DNA of 64,000 nucleotides from Oscillospiraceae bacterium (GCA_015066295.1 SVOR01000001.1:62001-126000); one strand, 5' to 3'; positions 1 to 10,513 are shown, counted from the first letter of the stretch. Notes: generated by a model from the sequence alone, not told the origin. A program made the numbers and translations.

Positions 1-839
1 GATATACGTTAGACCTTCCCCACTTCTGCCCTGTTTGTAATTCACCCACACAGGTAAAGGTCACCGAAAATGGTGATATTCCCGTTAAGGTGCTTTACTG
101 CACAAATAGTGACTGCGGCGGCAGACAGGTTAAAAAATACACCCACTTTGTAAGCAAGGCGGCTATGAATATTGAGGGACTGAGCGAAGCGACGCTTATG
201 AAGTTTATTTCATTCGGTTGGATAAATTCACTGCTTGATATTTTCTCCCTTAAAGACCACAAGGACGAAATAGTTGTGATGGAAGGCTTCGGCGAAAAGT
301 CCTACCAAAATCTTTATGACGCGATAGAAAATGCTAAGAACACACAGCTTTCAAATCTTTTGGTTGCGGTTAATATCCCACTTCTTGGCAAAAATGCTGC
401 TAAAACCATAGAGGATATTTTCGGGGGTAGTAAGGACAAATTCCTCACGGCAATCGCTTCTCGCTATAATTTCAGCGAAATAGACGGGTTTGGCGAGTCT
501 ATAAACGATGAAATTTATAATTGGTTTGACCAAAAGGCAAATTATGACGAATTTGTTGCCCTCACCGAGATATTAACGCTCAAGGAAGCCGAGCAAAAGG
601 AATTCGACACCGACAATATGTTTTATAATAAAACGCTTGTAATAACGGGCAAATTTTCTAAAAACTCACGTGATGAGCTAACCGAAATAATGCAAAATCT
701 CGGCGCTAAGGTTACGGGCAGCGTTTCGGGTAAAACCGATTTTCTGCTTTGCGGCGAGGATGCCGGCAGTAAGCTTGCAAAGGCGCAAAAATTAGGGGTT
801 AGAATAATCACCGAGGATGAGCTTTATACGCTAATATAA
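1..839 (+). CDS. ligA: NAD-dependent DNA ligase, C-terminal part (5' truncated by window edge)
   Basis: Frame open from the window edge; Cys4 zinc finger (HFCPVCNSP...CTNSDC), HhH region, C-terminal BRCT (FYNKTLVITGKFSKNSRDELTEIMQNLGAKVTGSVSGKTDFLLCGEDAGSKLAKA). Confidence 0.95.
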   Translation, partial: YTLDLPHFCPVCNSPTQVKVTENGDIPVKVLYCTNSDCGGRQVKKYTHFVSKAAMNIEGLSEATLMKFISFGWINSLLDIFSLKDHKDEIVVMEGFGEKSYQNLYDAIENAKNTQLSNLLVAVNIPLLGKNAAKTIEDIFGGSKDKFLTAIASRYNFSEIDGFGESINDEIYNWFDQKANYDEFVALTEILTLKEAEQKEFDTDNMFYNKTLVITGKFSKNSRDELTEIMQNLGAKVTGSVSGKTDFLLCGEDAGSKLAKAQKLGVRIITEDELYTLI

Positions 840-844
840 TAAAA

Positions 845-871
845 AATGCTTGGGTCAGAGACCCAAGCATT
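845..871. terminator. Bidirectional intrinsic terminator between convergent ligA and dCMP deaminase
   Basis: AATGCTTGGGTC-AGA-GACCCAAGCATT with flanking A/T tracts. Confidence 0.85.
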
Positions 872-877
872 TTTATT

Positions 878-1357
878 TTACAGTTTTAATTCAACGGTGT
901 TTTTGGTCTGCTCGTACATACGATACTTTACGTGAGCGACGTCGAACATTTTCTTTGAAGCAATTACGCTATCGGTTGCGGCATATTTATCGCACATGTA
1001 AATAACTTCCTTTATGCCTGCTTGAATAATTGCCTTGGCGCACTCGTTACAAGGAAATAGTGTGGTGTAAACCTTACAGTTTTTAAGCGAACCGCCGCCA
1101 TAGTTTAAAATGGCGTTAAGCTCGGCATGGCAAACGTAGACGTACTTGGTATCGAGCGCCGCACCGACGTTATCCCACGGGAACTCGTCGTCACTGCAAA
1201 ATCTCGGCATACCGTTGTAGCCTACCGACATAATCTTATTCTCATCATTTACAATACAGGCACCAACCTGTGTTGAGGGGTCCTTACTGCGCTGTGATGA
1301 TAAAAGCGCAATACCCATAAAATATTCATCCCAATTAAGATATGTTTCTCTCTTCAA
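878..1357 (-). CDS. dCMP/cytidine deaminase family protein
   Basis: Zinc deaminase motifs CHAELNAI and [31 protein letters not shown]. Confidence 0.9.
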   Translation of the reverse strand: MKRETYLNWDEYFMGIALLSSQRSKDPSTQVGACIVNDENKIMSVGYNGMPRFCSDDEFPWDNVGAALDTKYVYVCHAELNAILNYGGGSLKNCKVYTTLFPCNECAKAIIQAGIKEVIYMCDKYAATDSVIASKKMFDVAHVKYRMYEQTKNTVELKL

Positions 1358-1404
1358 AGCAAAACACCCCTTAAAATAATATATACATATCTATTTTAAT
1401 ACAT

Positions 1405-2589
1405 TTAACGCGTTTTGGCAATAGAATCTTTTTTAATAAGGTAGATTATTACAAAAATCATAAAAAGTGGGAATATTGCCGACAGCAAAAAGCCCTTATT
1501 TAAACCGAATTTATCGGCAATAATACCGGTTACCCACGGACCTGCCGAGCAACCGAGGTCGCCAAACGCCGCTAAAAGTCCAAACATAAGCGCGCCGCCC
1601 GTAACAAAGCGCGCCGCCGACATACTGAGAGTACCCGGCCACATAACGCTTACCGAAAAGCCGCAGATGGCGCAGAATATGAGCGACACCATAGCGCTCG
1701 GTGACAGGGCTATAACGATATAGCTTACAAAGCATAGCACCGCACAAAAAAGCATTGCCAATTTAATATTTATCTTTTCACCAATTACACCGTAGATGAC
1801 ACGTCCCGTACCCATAAAGAGCGCAAAGGCACAGGGTCCTAAAAGGTCGCCCGCCGCTTTGTCTAAATGCAGCGCCGTCTCGGCAAATGCCGATGCCCAT
1901 TGTGAAACCGCAAGCTCGGATGCGCCTGCGCAAAGCATAACAAGAAGCATTATATAAAAATCAGCCTCTTTGAAAATATCCTTGTTTCGTTTGTGCTCCC
2001 TTTCGCTCTCGGGCACGACTATTGGCGCCTTTATAAACAGAAACAGATTTATAAAGGGTACTGTTGCCCAAATTAGCGAAATATAGCTCCAATTTTTAAT
2101 GCCTATTGCCAAAAACAAAACGGTTGTTAATAAAACAGTGACGAGCTGACCCCAACAATAAAAGGAGTGTAAAAGGCTCATGCTTGCCGCCTTGCCTGAC
2201 GACGGCAGATATTCGATTATAGGGCTTATAATAACCTCTATCAGTCCGCTGCCGAAGGCATAAAAAAGAACCGATATAATTATTGCCAAATAGGTGTTAT
2301 CCATAACCCTTGGCAAAATTGCTAAAAGCGTAAGTCCCGTTGCCGCCAAGACGTGTGCGAGCAAAGCGGTGTTTTTATACCCAACAGTATCGATAATCTT
2401 TACCGAAATAATGTCAACCGCTATTTGCGTGCAAAAATTTATTACTATAAGTGTACCAAGTCGCTCTAAAGAAATTCCATAACCCGTATTAAAGGTAACG
2501 AAAAGTAACGGCAAAAAGTTATTTATAATTGCCTGAACGAAGTAACCTATATAACAGCAAACACGTGTGTAATTATAATTTTTAGTCAT
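1405..2589 (-). CDS. MFS transporter
   Basis: 394 aa, about 12 hydrophobic segments; MFS-like layout; overlaps the upstream HAD gene by 8 nt. Confidence 0.85.
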   Translation of the reverse strand: MTKNYNYTRVCCYIGYFVQAIINNFLPLLFVTFNTGYGISLERLGTLIVINFCTQIAVDIISVKIIDTVGYKNTALLAHVLAATGLTLLAILPRVMDNTYLAIIISVLFYAFGSGLIEVIISPIIEYLPSSGKAASMSLLHSFYCWGQLVTVLLTTVLFLAIGIKNWSYISLIWATVPFINLFLFIKAPIVVPESEREHKRNKDIFKEADFYIMLLVMLCAGASELAVSQWASAFAETALHLDKAAGDLLGPCAFALFMGTGRVIYGVIGEKINIKLAMLFCAVLCFVSYIVIALSPSAMVSLIFCAICGFSVSVMWPGTLSMSAARFVTGGALMFGLLAAFGDLGCSAGPWVTGIIADKFGLNKGFLLSAIFPLFMIFVIIYLIKKDSIAKTR

Positions 2590-3244
2590 TGTTTAGTCTC
2601 TTTATAATATCAATAATTTCTTCAGGGGTATCCACTATGTATTTAGCGCCGCTGCTCCAAAGCTCATCCTTTTCTCTAAAGCCCCACGAAACGCCGACGC
2701 TGACCGCTCCGCAGTTGACACCCGTTTGACAGTCAACGCCCGAATCACCGACAAAAAGACAGTCGGTAGTTTGTACACCGAGCTGCTTGGCCGCCGCAGT
2801 GGGCATCTCGGGTGCGGGCTTTATAGGATACGCGTCACTCTGACCGATAACGACGCTAATAATATCGCCATATAAGCGTTTAACAACCTCTATAGCCGCC
2901 GAATGCGCCTTGTTGGTAACAACGGCAAATTTAATGCCCATTTTTTGAAGTGTCTCGAAAAGCTCAGGCACACCGCTATAAACGCAGGTATTATCGGCAT
3001 AGTGCACGTTGTAATATTCAAAAAATTTCGCCATAACGCGTTTAAGTGTCTGCTCGTCACCCTTTTCGCTTGGCACAATATTTTTAATAAGGTTAGGTAT
3101 TCCCCTGCCTACAAAATAGCGATATTTTTCGGTTTCGTGCGTTGGAAAGCCGTAAAAATCGAGCGCAAAATTAGAAGCATCGGCTAAATCCTTTAACGTA
3201 TTGGCGATAGTACCGTCTAAATCAAATAAAACTGCTTTTACCAT
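2582..3244 (-). CDS. HAD-family hydrolase, phosphoglycolate phosphatase-like
   Basis: MVKAVLFDLDGTIANT, VTNK, VGDSGVDCQTG HAD motifs. Confidence 0.88.
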   Translation of the reverse strand: MVKAVLFDLDGTIANTLKDLADASNFALDFYGFPTHETEKYRYFVGRGIPNLIKNIVPSEKGDEQTLKRVMAKFFEYYNVHYADNTCVYSGVPELFETLQKMGIKFAVVTNKAHSAAIEVVKRLYGDIISVVIGQSDAYPIKPAPEMPTAAAKQLGVQTTDCLFVGDSGVDCQTGVNCGAVSVGVSWGFREKDELWSSGAKYIVDTPEEIIDIIKRLNND

Positions 3245-3336
3245 AATATAAACACCTCAAGTCTATGTAATTATAACATTTAGGTGAATATTTTCAACCT
3301 TTTAACAGGTAATTTTTGAAAATTTTAAAAAAACTC

Positions 3337-3365
3337 TTGCATTATGCTTATTTTTCTGTTATTAT
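3337..3365 (+). promoter_or_regulatory. Sigma-A-like promoter for rpmB
   Basis: TTGCAT-N17-TATTAT upstream of the rpmB RBS (aaaggaggt). Confidence 0.6.
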
Positions 3366-3401
3366 AGTTGTTGCTAATGTGACTAAAGGAGGTGCAGACC
3401 T

Positions 3402-3590
3402 ATGGCAAAATGTGATATCTGCAACAAGCAAATCGCTTTCGGAATTAAAGTTTCTCACTCACACAGACGTTCTAACAGAACCTGGCAGCCTAACGTTAAA
3501 AGAGTTAAGGCTATTATCAACGGTACACCGTGTCGTATAAATGCCTGCACCCGTTGTTTACGTTCAGGAAAGGTTACCAGAGCTATCTAG
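3402..3590 (+). CDS. rpmB: 50S ribosomal protein L28
   Basis: MAKCDICNKQIAFGIKVSHSHRRSNRTWQPNVKRVKA; strong RBS. Confidence 0.95.
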   Translation: MAKCDICNKQIAFGIKVSHSHRRSNRTWQPNVKRVKAIINGTPCRINACTRCLRSGKVTRAI

Positions 3591-3689
3591 TTATTTAGGG
3601 TGACAGTAAATTTTAAAACAACAGTATAAACGGTGTATTCCCTTTTAGGAGTGCACCGTTTTCTGTTGCAAAAATACGGAGGTTTTATT

Positions 3690-5072
3690 ATGAAATACGA
3701 TATTGCGATTATCGGCGGCGGTATTGGCGGTCTTATGGCAGCTTATCAGGCTAAAAAGAACAATGCTGACGCTAATATTATAATAATCGAAAAGGGCTTT
3801 ACACTTGATAAGCGTAATTGCCCCGCAGGTCATAACAAAAAGTGTATACACTGCAAAATCTGCTCAATCACCAGTGGTTACGCAGGTGCAGGTGCATTCT
3901 CTGACGGTAAATTCAACCTTGGTACTGCCTACGGTGGCACCATGGGTGACGAGCTTGGCGAAAATACGGCAATGAAATACATCAATGCCGTTGATGATAT
4001 TTTAAGAGATTTTTCTGACGATTATCCCGAGCTATATCTTTCCAACGAGGACCTTAAGCTTAAATGCTTACAAAACAACCTGCGACTTCTTGATATGAAC
4101 GTACGCCACCTCGGCACCGATAAAAACTATGCAACCATGATGCATCTTATCGAGTGGTTACGCGATAACGGCGTAGTATTAACAAGCCTTACCGACTGTA
4201 CCGATATTGAAAAGGTTGACGGCGGTTACGAAATACATACCATTTCAAAGGGCGAAACCGAGATTATTACCGCCGACAAGATTATTATTGCAACAGGTCG
4301 CGGCGGTGCAGAGTTTGTAACCAATTTCTGCAACAAGTTTGGTATACAAATCGGTGCTAACTCGGTTGATATCGGTGTTCGTGTTGAGATGAAGGACGCT
4401 GTGTGGAGAGAGTTTTCAAGCAAGATTTATGAGCCGAAAATTCTTTACCGCACCAAGACCTTTGAGGACAGAACCCGTATGTTCTGCTTCAACCAAGGTG
4501 GTCTTGTATCGGCAGAAAATAATCAGGGTGTTATTACCGCCAACGGTCACTCATTCGCTGAGCCCGAGAAAAAGACCGATAACTGCAACTTTGCAATTCT
4601 TTCCTCAATTCACTTTGCGGGCGACTTCACAAAGCCGACCGAATATGCAATAAACATTGCGCGCAATATGAACTTTGCGGGTGAAGGCAATATCATTGTT
4701 CAGCGCTTTGGTGACTTAATCAGAGGTCGTCGTACCAACGACCACCGACTATCCGCCAATAGCGTAATCCCGACACTTAAAGCCTTTGCAGGTGACCTTT
4801 CAATAGTTATGCCTTACAGAGCGCTTACCAATATTATCGAGACCATTTATGCACTCGATAAGGTGGCTCCCGGTTGTGCTAACGACGATACGTTGCTTTA
4901 CGGCTGTGAAAATAAATACTACTCAATTAAGCCTGTACACAATGGTAATTTTGAAATTATGGACGGTGTTTACCTTATCGGTGACGGTAGCGGTATTACG
5001 AGAGGACTATCGCAAAGCGGCGCAATGGGACTTTACGTTGCCGACCATATTTATGGTAAAATTGAAGACTAA
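3690..5072 (+). CDS. FAD-dependent dehydrogenase/oxidoreductase (COG2509-like)
   Basis: IIGGGIGGLMAAY Rossmann motif; CPAGHNKKCIHCKICSITSGYAGAGAFSDGKFN; RBS-preceded ATG at 3690 is better than the ORF-track start 3633. Confidence 0.85.
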   Translation: MKYDIAIIGGGIGGLMAAYQAKKNNADANIIIIEKGFTLDKRNCPAGHNKKCIHCKICSITSGYAGAGAFSDGKFNLGTAYGGTMGDELGENTAMKYINAVDDILRDFSDDYPELYLSNEDLKLKCLQNNLRLLDMNVRHLGTDKNYATMMHLIEWLRDNGVVLTSLTDCTDIEKVDGGYEIHTISKGETEIITADKIIIATGRGGAEFVTNFCNKFGIQIGANSVDIGVRVEMKDAVWREFSSKIYEPKILYRTKTFEDRTRMFCFNQGGLVSAENNQGVITANGHSFAEPEKKTDNCNFAILSSIHFAGDFTKPTEYAINIARNMNFAGEGNIIVQRFGDLIRGRRTNDHRLSANSVIPTLKAFAGDLSIVMPYRALTNIIETIYALDKVAPGCANDDTLLYGCENKYYSIKPVHNGNFEIMDGVYLIGDGSGITRGLSQSGAMGLYVADHIYGKIED

Positions 5073-5079
5073 ATAAACA

Positions 5080-5113
5080 AAAACGCTTGAAGGTGTTATC
5101 CTTCAAGCGTTTT
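5080..5113. terminator. Bidirectional terminator
   Basis: AAAACGCTTGAAGG-TGTTAT-CCTTCAAGCGTTTT. Confidence 0.85.
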
Positions 5114-5314
5114 TTATTCTTCAATAAATTCTGCAATATCTTCCAATTTGCAATTCAGTGCATGGCACAACTTATCAAGTGTTTTGGTTTCAATATTCTC
5201 ATTTGCTTTTAAGCGTCTTACCGTTTTACTGTCGATGCCACTTTTCTCTCTTAATTGATAGGTTGTCACACCTTTATCTTGCATCGTTTTCCAAAGTTTA
5301 TCAAATACTATCAT
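5114..5314 (-). CDS. Small XRE/Cro-type HTH regulator
   Basis: MIVFDKLWKTMQDKGVTTYQLREKSGIDSKTVRRLKANENIETKTLDKLCHALNCKLEDIAEFIEE. Confidence 0.82.
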   Translation of the reverse strand: MIVFDKLWKTMQDKGVTTYQLREKSGIDSKTVRRLKANENIETKTLDKLCHALNCKLEDIAEFIEE

Positions 5315-5331
5315 ACAATCCCCAAGCGTTT

Positions 5332-6315
5332 TTATCTTTCTATGGTTATTGGTCGGTTCATTAGGTCTTTTACGGTGTCGAGTGGGGCTTTGCCCTCGTA
5401 CAGCACCATATAGCACTGCTCGATTATGGGCATTTCGGTATTATACCGCTTAGATAACTTATAAGCGTTTTCTGCCGCATAATAGCCCTCAACCGTGCCT
5501 ACCTCTTTTAAGGCAATGTCTACGGGTTTGCCGCCACCGACGAGTGTGCCAAAGCGATTATTTCGGCTATGCTGCGACATGCAGGTTACAACCAAGTCGC
5601 CAATACCTGTGAGTCCTGCAAAGGTGTGCCGCTCGCCACCCATAGCCGTACCGAGTCGTGCCATCTCGGCAAGTCCCCTTGTAATTAGCGCCGCCTTGGT
5701 GTTATCGCCTAGACCGAGTCCGTTGCAAAAGCCGACACAAATTGCGATGACGTTTTTAAGCGCACCGCCAATTTCGGCACCAACAACGTCGCTGTTGGTG
5801 TATACACGCATATTTTCATTTGAAAATGCTCGTTGCACAAGCACTGCCGCCGCTTCATCACACGATGCCGCAACAATTGAGGTTGGTATATCGCGTGCAA
5901 CCTCCTCGGCGTGTGAGGGGCCCGTCAGTACAACCAAGGGGTTGTTCGGTAACTCCTCTTTTATTACGTCGGACAACAATTTAAGCGTATCCTTTTCGAA
6001 GCCCTTTGCTACGTTTACAATAACGCCTGCATTCTTTACTGCCGACAGCTTACCTGCGACCTCTCTTACCGCGCCCGACGGAACGGCAATAACCGTAATA
6101 TCGTTACCCTCGCAGACATTTATATCATCGGTTAAAACTATATCCTCGGGGATGTATATATCCTTTAAAAGTCGCTCGTTAGTGCGCTTTTCGAGTAATA
6201 TATCGAGTCCTAAATTCATAGGTGACCAAATGGACACCTCATTATTATTTTTGTTTGCCGCAAGGGCTAAGGCTATGCCCCAACCGCCTGCACCAAGCAC
6301 CGTTATTTTTGCCAT
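5332..6315 (-). CDS. gpsA: NAD(P)H-dependent glycerol-3-phosphate dehydrogenase
   Basis: MAKITVLGAGGWGIALA; VLTGPSHAEEVARDIPT; GLTGIGDLVVTCMSQHSRNNRFG. Confidence 0.95.
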   Translation of the reverse strand: MAKITVLGAGGWGIALALAANKNNNEVSIWSPMNLGLDILLEKRTNERLLKDIYIPEDIVLTDDINVCEGNDITVIAVPSGAVREVAGKLSAVKNAGVIVNVAKGFEKDTLKLLSDVIKEELPNNPLVVLTGPSHAEEVARDIPTSIVAASCDEAAAVLVQRAFSNENMRVYTNSDVVGAEIGGALKNVIAICVGFCNGLGLGDNTKAALITRGLAEMARLGTAMGGERHTFAGLTGIGDLVVTCMSQHSRNNRFGTLVGGGKPVDIALKEVGTVEGYYAAENAYKLSKRYNTEMPIIEQCYMVLYEGKAPLDTVKDLMNRPITIER

Positions 6316-6317
6316 AA

Positions 6318-6971
6318 TCAGTCTTCCTTTTTAACGGCGAGCTTTTTCTCCTCGCCGCGAATGAGTCTGCCAATATTTTCAGCGTGCTTTAAGAATACAA
6401 TAGCACCCATTATAAAGGCGCCGATAGCCTGCGGCCAGAATTCAGCCGTGTGAAAATAGAAAATCATCGAAAAAGAAACAACGATAACAGTAGCAGAAAG
6501 TGAGCTTATTGAAATTATACGGGTAGTAAGCAATAAAATACCAAAGGTTGCAAGACCCGAAATAATAGCTATGGGGTTGCAAATTAAAAATATACCAACA
6601 CTTACAGCAACACCCTTGCCACCTTTAAAACCGAAAAACAGCGGGAAAACGTGGCCGAGCATTACCGCAACACCGCAAATATATGCGCCGTATACGGGGT
6701 TGAATATCTCGTTACCCGTAGTGCTTAATAGGTAAGCGAAAACCAATCTACCAACTAAGCATGCGACAAGTCCTTTAAGAGCGTCGCAAATAAAGGTGAG
6801 TATACCGGCCTTTTTGCCGACAACACGCAAAACGTTGGTCATACCGGCATTGCCGCTGCCATAGTCGCGCACGTCACGATGAACAAAGGCATTTGTAAAT
6901 ATAATTGCAAAGTTAATACTGCCTATCATATAGGCGAGCACTACCGTAAGAAAAGCCCATAGAAATTCCAT
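6318..6971 (-). CDS. plsY: Glycerol-3-phosphate acyltransferase PlsY
   Basis: GSINFAII, GSGNAGMTNVLRVVGKKAG, GHVFPLFFGFKGGKGVA. Confidence 0.95.
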   Translation of the reverse strand: MEFLWAFLTVVLAYMIGSINFAIIFTNAFVHRDVRDYGSGNAGMTNVLRVVGKKAGILTFICDALKGLVACLVGRLVFAYLLSTTGNEIFNPVYGAYICGVAVMLGHVFPLFFGFKGGKGVAVSVGIFLICNPIAIISGLATFGILLLTTRIISISSLSATVIVVSFSMIFYFHTAEFWPQAIGAFIMGAIVFLKHAENIGRLIRGEEKKLAVKKED

Positions 6972-6973
6972 GC

Positions 6974-8296
6974 TTATTTATCTCCTCTTTCACGAATAAC
7001 AAATCTTACAGGTGTACCCTCGAGACCGAAGGTTGAGCGTATTTGATTTTCTAAATATCTTTGATATGAAAAATGGAACAACTCTGCCCTGTTGCAGAAG
7101 CAAACGAAGGTTGGCGGTTTGGTGGACGCCTGAGTCATATAATAAATTTTAAGGCGTTTGCCCTTATCGCTCGGCGGTTGAACACGCGCTGTGGCATCGG
7201 CCAAAATATCGTTGAGCATACCCGTAGAAATACGCATTGTATTTTGAGTATGGACATATTTTATAAGTTCAAACAGTCTTTCAACCCTTTGACCCGTTTT
7301 TGCTGAAATAAAAATTATGGGCGCATAGGACATAAAGGAAAAATCCTTCATAAGATTTTTGCGGTAGGCATCCATTGTTTTGCCGTCCTTATCGACAATA
7401 TCCCACTTGTTTACGGCAATAATACACGCCTTGCCCTGCTCGAGAGCGAGTCCTGCAACCTTAGAGTCCTGCTCGGTAAAGCCGTCAACACCGTCAAGCA
7501 TAATAACGCAAACGTCACTGCGCTCAATCGCCATTTTTGCACGTAAAACGCTATATTTCTCAATATCGTCCTCTACCTTGCTTTTACGTCTAAGACCCGC
7601 AGTATCAATAAAGTTAAACTTGCCCTGCTCGGTTTCAACCAAGGTATCAATAGCGTCACGCGTTGTGCCCGCAATATCCGATACGATTGAACGTTCCTCA
7701 CCCGAGAGATAGTTTATAAGCGAGGATTTACCCGCATTAGGCTTACCAATTACGGCAACGTTTACAACGTCGCTTTCTTCCTCATCATCATTTTCGTCGG
7801 GTAGGTGCTTAAACACCTCTTCCAAAAGGTCGCCTGTACCGTGACCATGCACCGACGAAACGCCTATCGGGTCGCCAAGACCTAAATTATAAAACTCGTA
7901 TATTTCGAGCGGCGGCTCGCCGATTTTATCGCACTTGTTTACACAAAGCACAATGGGTTTACCACTCTTTAAAAGCATTGCCGCCACCTCGCTGTCAGAA
8001 GCAGTCACGCCGCTTCTAAGGTCGGTAACAAAGACAATTACATTTGCCATATCAATGGCAAGCTGTGCTTGTGAGCGCATGCTTTTAAGTATAATATCAT
8101 CGGTTTTAGGCTCAATACCGCCTGTATCAATAAGCATAAATTTACGGCCTGCCCACTCGGCCTCGCCGTAAATTCGGTCGCGAGTAACACCGGGGGTGTC
8201 ATCAACAATAGAAAGGCGCTGTCCTATTAACTTGTTAAAAAGGGTGGATTTACCAACGTTTGGTCTACCCACAATAGCAACAACCGGTTTTGCCAT
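6974..8296 (-). CDS. der: Ribosome biogenesis GTPase Der (EngA)
   Basis: Two tandem G domains (GRPNVGKSTLFN and GKPNAGKSSLIN), KH-like C-terminus. Confidence 0.97.
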   Translation of the reverse strand: MAKPVVAIVGRPNVGKSTLFNKLIGQRLSIVDDTPGVTRDRIYGEAEWAGRKFMLIDTGGIEPKTDDIILKSMRSQAQLAIDMANVIVFVTDLRSGVTASDSEVAAMLLKSGKPIVLCVNKCDKIGEPPLEIYEFYNLGLGDPIGVSSVHGHGTGDLLEEVFKHLPDENDDEEESDVVNVAVIGKPNAGKSSLINYLSGEERSIVSDIAGTTRDAIDTLVETEQGKFNFIDTAGLRRKSKVEDDIEKYSVLRAKMAIERSDVCVIMLDGVDGFTEQDSKVAGLALEQGKACIIAVNKWDIVDKDGKTMDAYRKNLMKDFSFMSYAPIIFISAKTGQRVERLFELIKYVHTQNTMRISTGMLNDILADATARVQPPSDKGKRLKIYYMTQASTKPPTFVCFCNRAELFHFSYQRYLENQIRSTFGLEGTPVRFVIRERGDK

Positions 8297-8308
8297 ATTT
8301 TTACCCCC

Positions 8309-9613
8309 TTAATTTATTCCTGTAACGGCGCCAACAAAGTCCTCGCCGCTATTTTTTACAATAACTAACTCTACGTTTAATTCTTTACTTAACTCGTCAA
8401 TAGTGACGTCATCTAAAAACCTATCATTTTCATATCTTAACATACTATCGGGAATAAGTAAATGTGTGCCGAGATTTTTGTTTTTTAACTGCTTTATAAT
8501 ATCGCCGCCCGTAACAAGACCCGACACGTTTATCTGTCCGCCAAAAAACTCATTTTTAACCTGATATACGTCACATTCAATGCCGCTAAACTTCTGTTGT
8601 ACAGCGGTGACTAATTCCTTAATTAAAGGATACGCTGCTTCGCCCGTTGCGATGCTGATTTTTCTGTTTATTTTTGACTTATCACAGGTATCGAGACACC
8701 TATAAACCTCGTCTTTTAAGAGCGCCCAAAGACCGACGCCGTTCTCAAGCTGTAAAAAGTCCTCGTAATAATCGGCCTCAGGTATTTGTCTGCCTGCCAA
8801 TAAATAAAGCTCATCGGCCGCAAAGGCTCTGCGCTCGCCGTATTTTTCTAAACACGCTAACCCAAATTTATCAATTAAATCTATTGTGGCTATTGCCCCT
8901 TGCTTATCAAAGGGCGTCAGTTTTTCGAGACCCTCGCGGTGACCCGTAATGCCGACGGGCACTACCGCTATGCACTTAACGTTTTCCTTATTCGTAAGGT
9001 CATTAAGGCTTCGCTCTAATTCTTTTCCATCGTTAAAGCCGGGACATACCACCAACTGACAGTTCATAGCAATGCCTGCTTCATTAAATCGGTCAATAAC
9101 CGACAAAACCGCACCTGCATTTTTGTTTTTCATCATACGCACGCGAAGCTCGGGATTTGTGGTGTGCACCGAAATATTAACGGGAGAGATATGCATTTTT
9201 ATTATTCTGTCAATCTCGTGCTCGGTAAGATTGGTGAGTGTAACGTAGTTGCCAAACAAAAAGGAAAGGCGCGAGTCATCATCCTTAAAATAAAGGCTTT
9301 CGCGCATACCCTTCGGCAACTGGTCGATAAAGCAGAAGATACATTTATTAAGGCAGGAATGCTGCTTATCCATTAAATAGGTATCAAAATTCATACCGAG
9401 TTCGGCATTTTCACGCTTTTTTACACGTCTTACTTTAATTTTGCCCCTCTTATTTATAAAGGACAAAACAAGTTTTTCTTGCATCTGATAAAAGCGGTAG
9501 TCGAGCACGTCCATTATATCATTACCATTTATAGATACAAGTGTATCGCCGCTTTTAATACCCGCCTTTGCAGCAGGTGAGCCCTTTAAAACTTCCTTTA
9601 CTATAACAGACAT
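8309..9613 (-). CDS. PDZ/DUF512 radical-SAM-like Fe-S protein
   Basis: N-terminal PDZ-like GSPAAKAGIKSGDTLVSING; CLNKCIFCFIDQLPKGMRESLYFKDDDSRLSFLFGNYVTLTN. Confidence 0.85.
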   Translation of the reverse strand: MSVIVKEVLKGSPAAKAGIKSGDTLVSINGNDIMDVLDYRFYQMQEKLVLSFINKRGKIKVRRVKKRENAELGMNFDTYLMDKQHSCLNKCIFCFIDQLPKGMRESLYFKDDDSRLSFLFGNYVTLTNLTEHEIDRIIKMHISPVNISVHTTNPELRVRMMKNKNAGAVLSVIDRFNEAGIAMNCQLVVCPGFNDGKELERSLNDLTNKENVKCIAVVPVGITGHREGLEKLTPFDKQGAIATIDLIDKFGLACLEKYGERRAFAADELYLLAGRQIPEADYYEDFLQLENGVGLWALLKDEVYRCLDTCDKSKINRKISIATGEAAYPLIKELVTAVQQKFSGIECDVYQVKNEFFGGQINVSGLVTGGDIIKQLKNKNLGTHLLIPDSMLRYENDRFLDDVTIDELSKELNVELVIVKNSGEDFVGAVTGIN

Positions 9614-9636
9614 TAAACTACCCCCCTTTTTTAAAA

Positions 9637-9663
9637 AAATAGAGGAGGAATTGCTCCCCCTCT
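9637..9663 (-). terminator. Terminator downstream of rpmF (minus strand)
   Basis: Minus-strand TAGAGGGGGA-GCAA-TTCCTCCTCTA followed by T7. Confidence 0.7.
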
Positions 9664-9686
9664 ACCCCTTTTAATTAACTATAAAA

Positions 9687-9869
9687 TTAGTCCTCAACCT
9701 TAATTACTTCACGGTCACCATAGAATCCGCAAGAAGCACATACTCTGTGAGGTCTTTTGTATTCGCCGCAACGTGAACACTTAACAAGTGTAGGAGCACT
9801 TATCTTCCAAAGATTATTTCTTCTCTTGTCGCGTCTGGCTTTAGAGGTTTTTCTCTTCGGTACTGCCAT
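9687..9869 (-). CDS. rpmF: 50S ribosomal protein L32
   Basis: MAVPKRKTSKARRDKRRNNLWKISAPTLVKCSRCGEYKRPHRVCASCGFYGDREV. Confidence 0.96.
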   Translation of the reverse strand: MAVPKRKTSKARRDKRRNNLWKISAPTLVKCSRCGEYKRPHRVCASCGFYGDREVIKVED

Positions 9870-9908
9870 TTTGTACGCCTCCTTAAAAATAGTGTAATAA
9901 ATTTTTTG

Positions 9909-10445
9909 TTATTTTAATAAATCTGCCAATGCCTGCAAGCGTGGGTCAATTTGTTTTTCACCACAGCCGCATTCACCATCATTAAGATTTTTTCCGCAAA
10001 TAGAACACAAACCCTTGCAGTCCTCTTTGCATAAATGCTTCATCGGGATATGAAGCAATACATCATTGCGGCAAAGCTCGTCCAAGTCAAGCTCCATCTC
10101 GGGAACGAGAACGATATCATCATTATCCTCATTTTCAATGCTGGTAGCAAGGACGTGAGTAATATCAACACCTATTTCCTCCACAGCATCTCTGCCACAG
10201 CGGTCACACGGCGCCTCGTATCGAACCGAATAATGTATACTTAATGTAACAACACCGGCACTGTTGGCAACCTCACCCTTAACCGAAATCGGCTGTTTTA
10301 GTGGAAACACACCCGAATATTCGATATCCTGAAGGTCCAACTCATATTCAACCGGGGCAACATAATCGTTGGTTATAAAAGCTTTTTTTAAATCCAAAAT
10401 CACAATATCACCCCAATTGTCACAAAGTATATTATATATGTGCAA
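9909..10445 (-). CDS. YceD/DUF177 family protein
   Basis: Upstream of rpmF; CDRCGRDA ... CKEDCKGLCSICGKNLNDGECGC; DPRLQALADLLK. Confidence 0.85.
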   Translation of the reverse strand: MHIYNILCDNWGDIVILDLKKAFITNDYVAPVEYELDLQDIEYSGVFPLKQPISVKGEVANSAGVVTLSIHYSVRYEAPCDRCGRDAVEEIGVDITHVLATSIENEDNDDIVLVPEMELDLDELCRNDVLLHIPMKHLCKEDCKGLCSICGKNLNDGECGCGEKQIDPRLQALADLLK

Positions 10446-10486
10446 CTATTTTTTGTCAAGTTCTTTTTTAATATTTAAAATAAAAT

Positions 10487-10513
10487 ATGGGTGGCACTTT
10501 TTATGCCACCCAT
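10487..10513. terminator. Intrinsic terminator
   Basis: ATGGGTGGCA-CTTTTTA-TGCCACCCAT. Confidence 0.8.

Noticed and set aside
3316-3540. 74-aa ORF overlapping rpmB in another frame
   Set aside because: Overlaps the rpmB promoter and coding region; no independent support.
5495-6334. 279-aa plus-strand ORF antisense to gpsA
   Set aside because: Shadow ORF: low-complexity Ser/Pro/Thr-rich translation opposite a clear gpsA frame.
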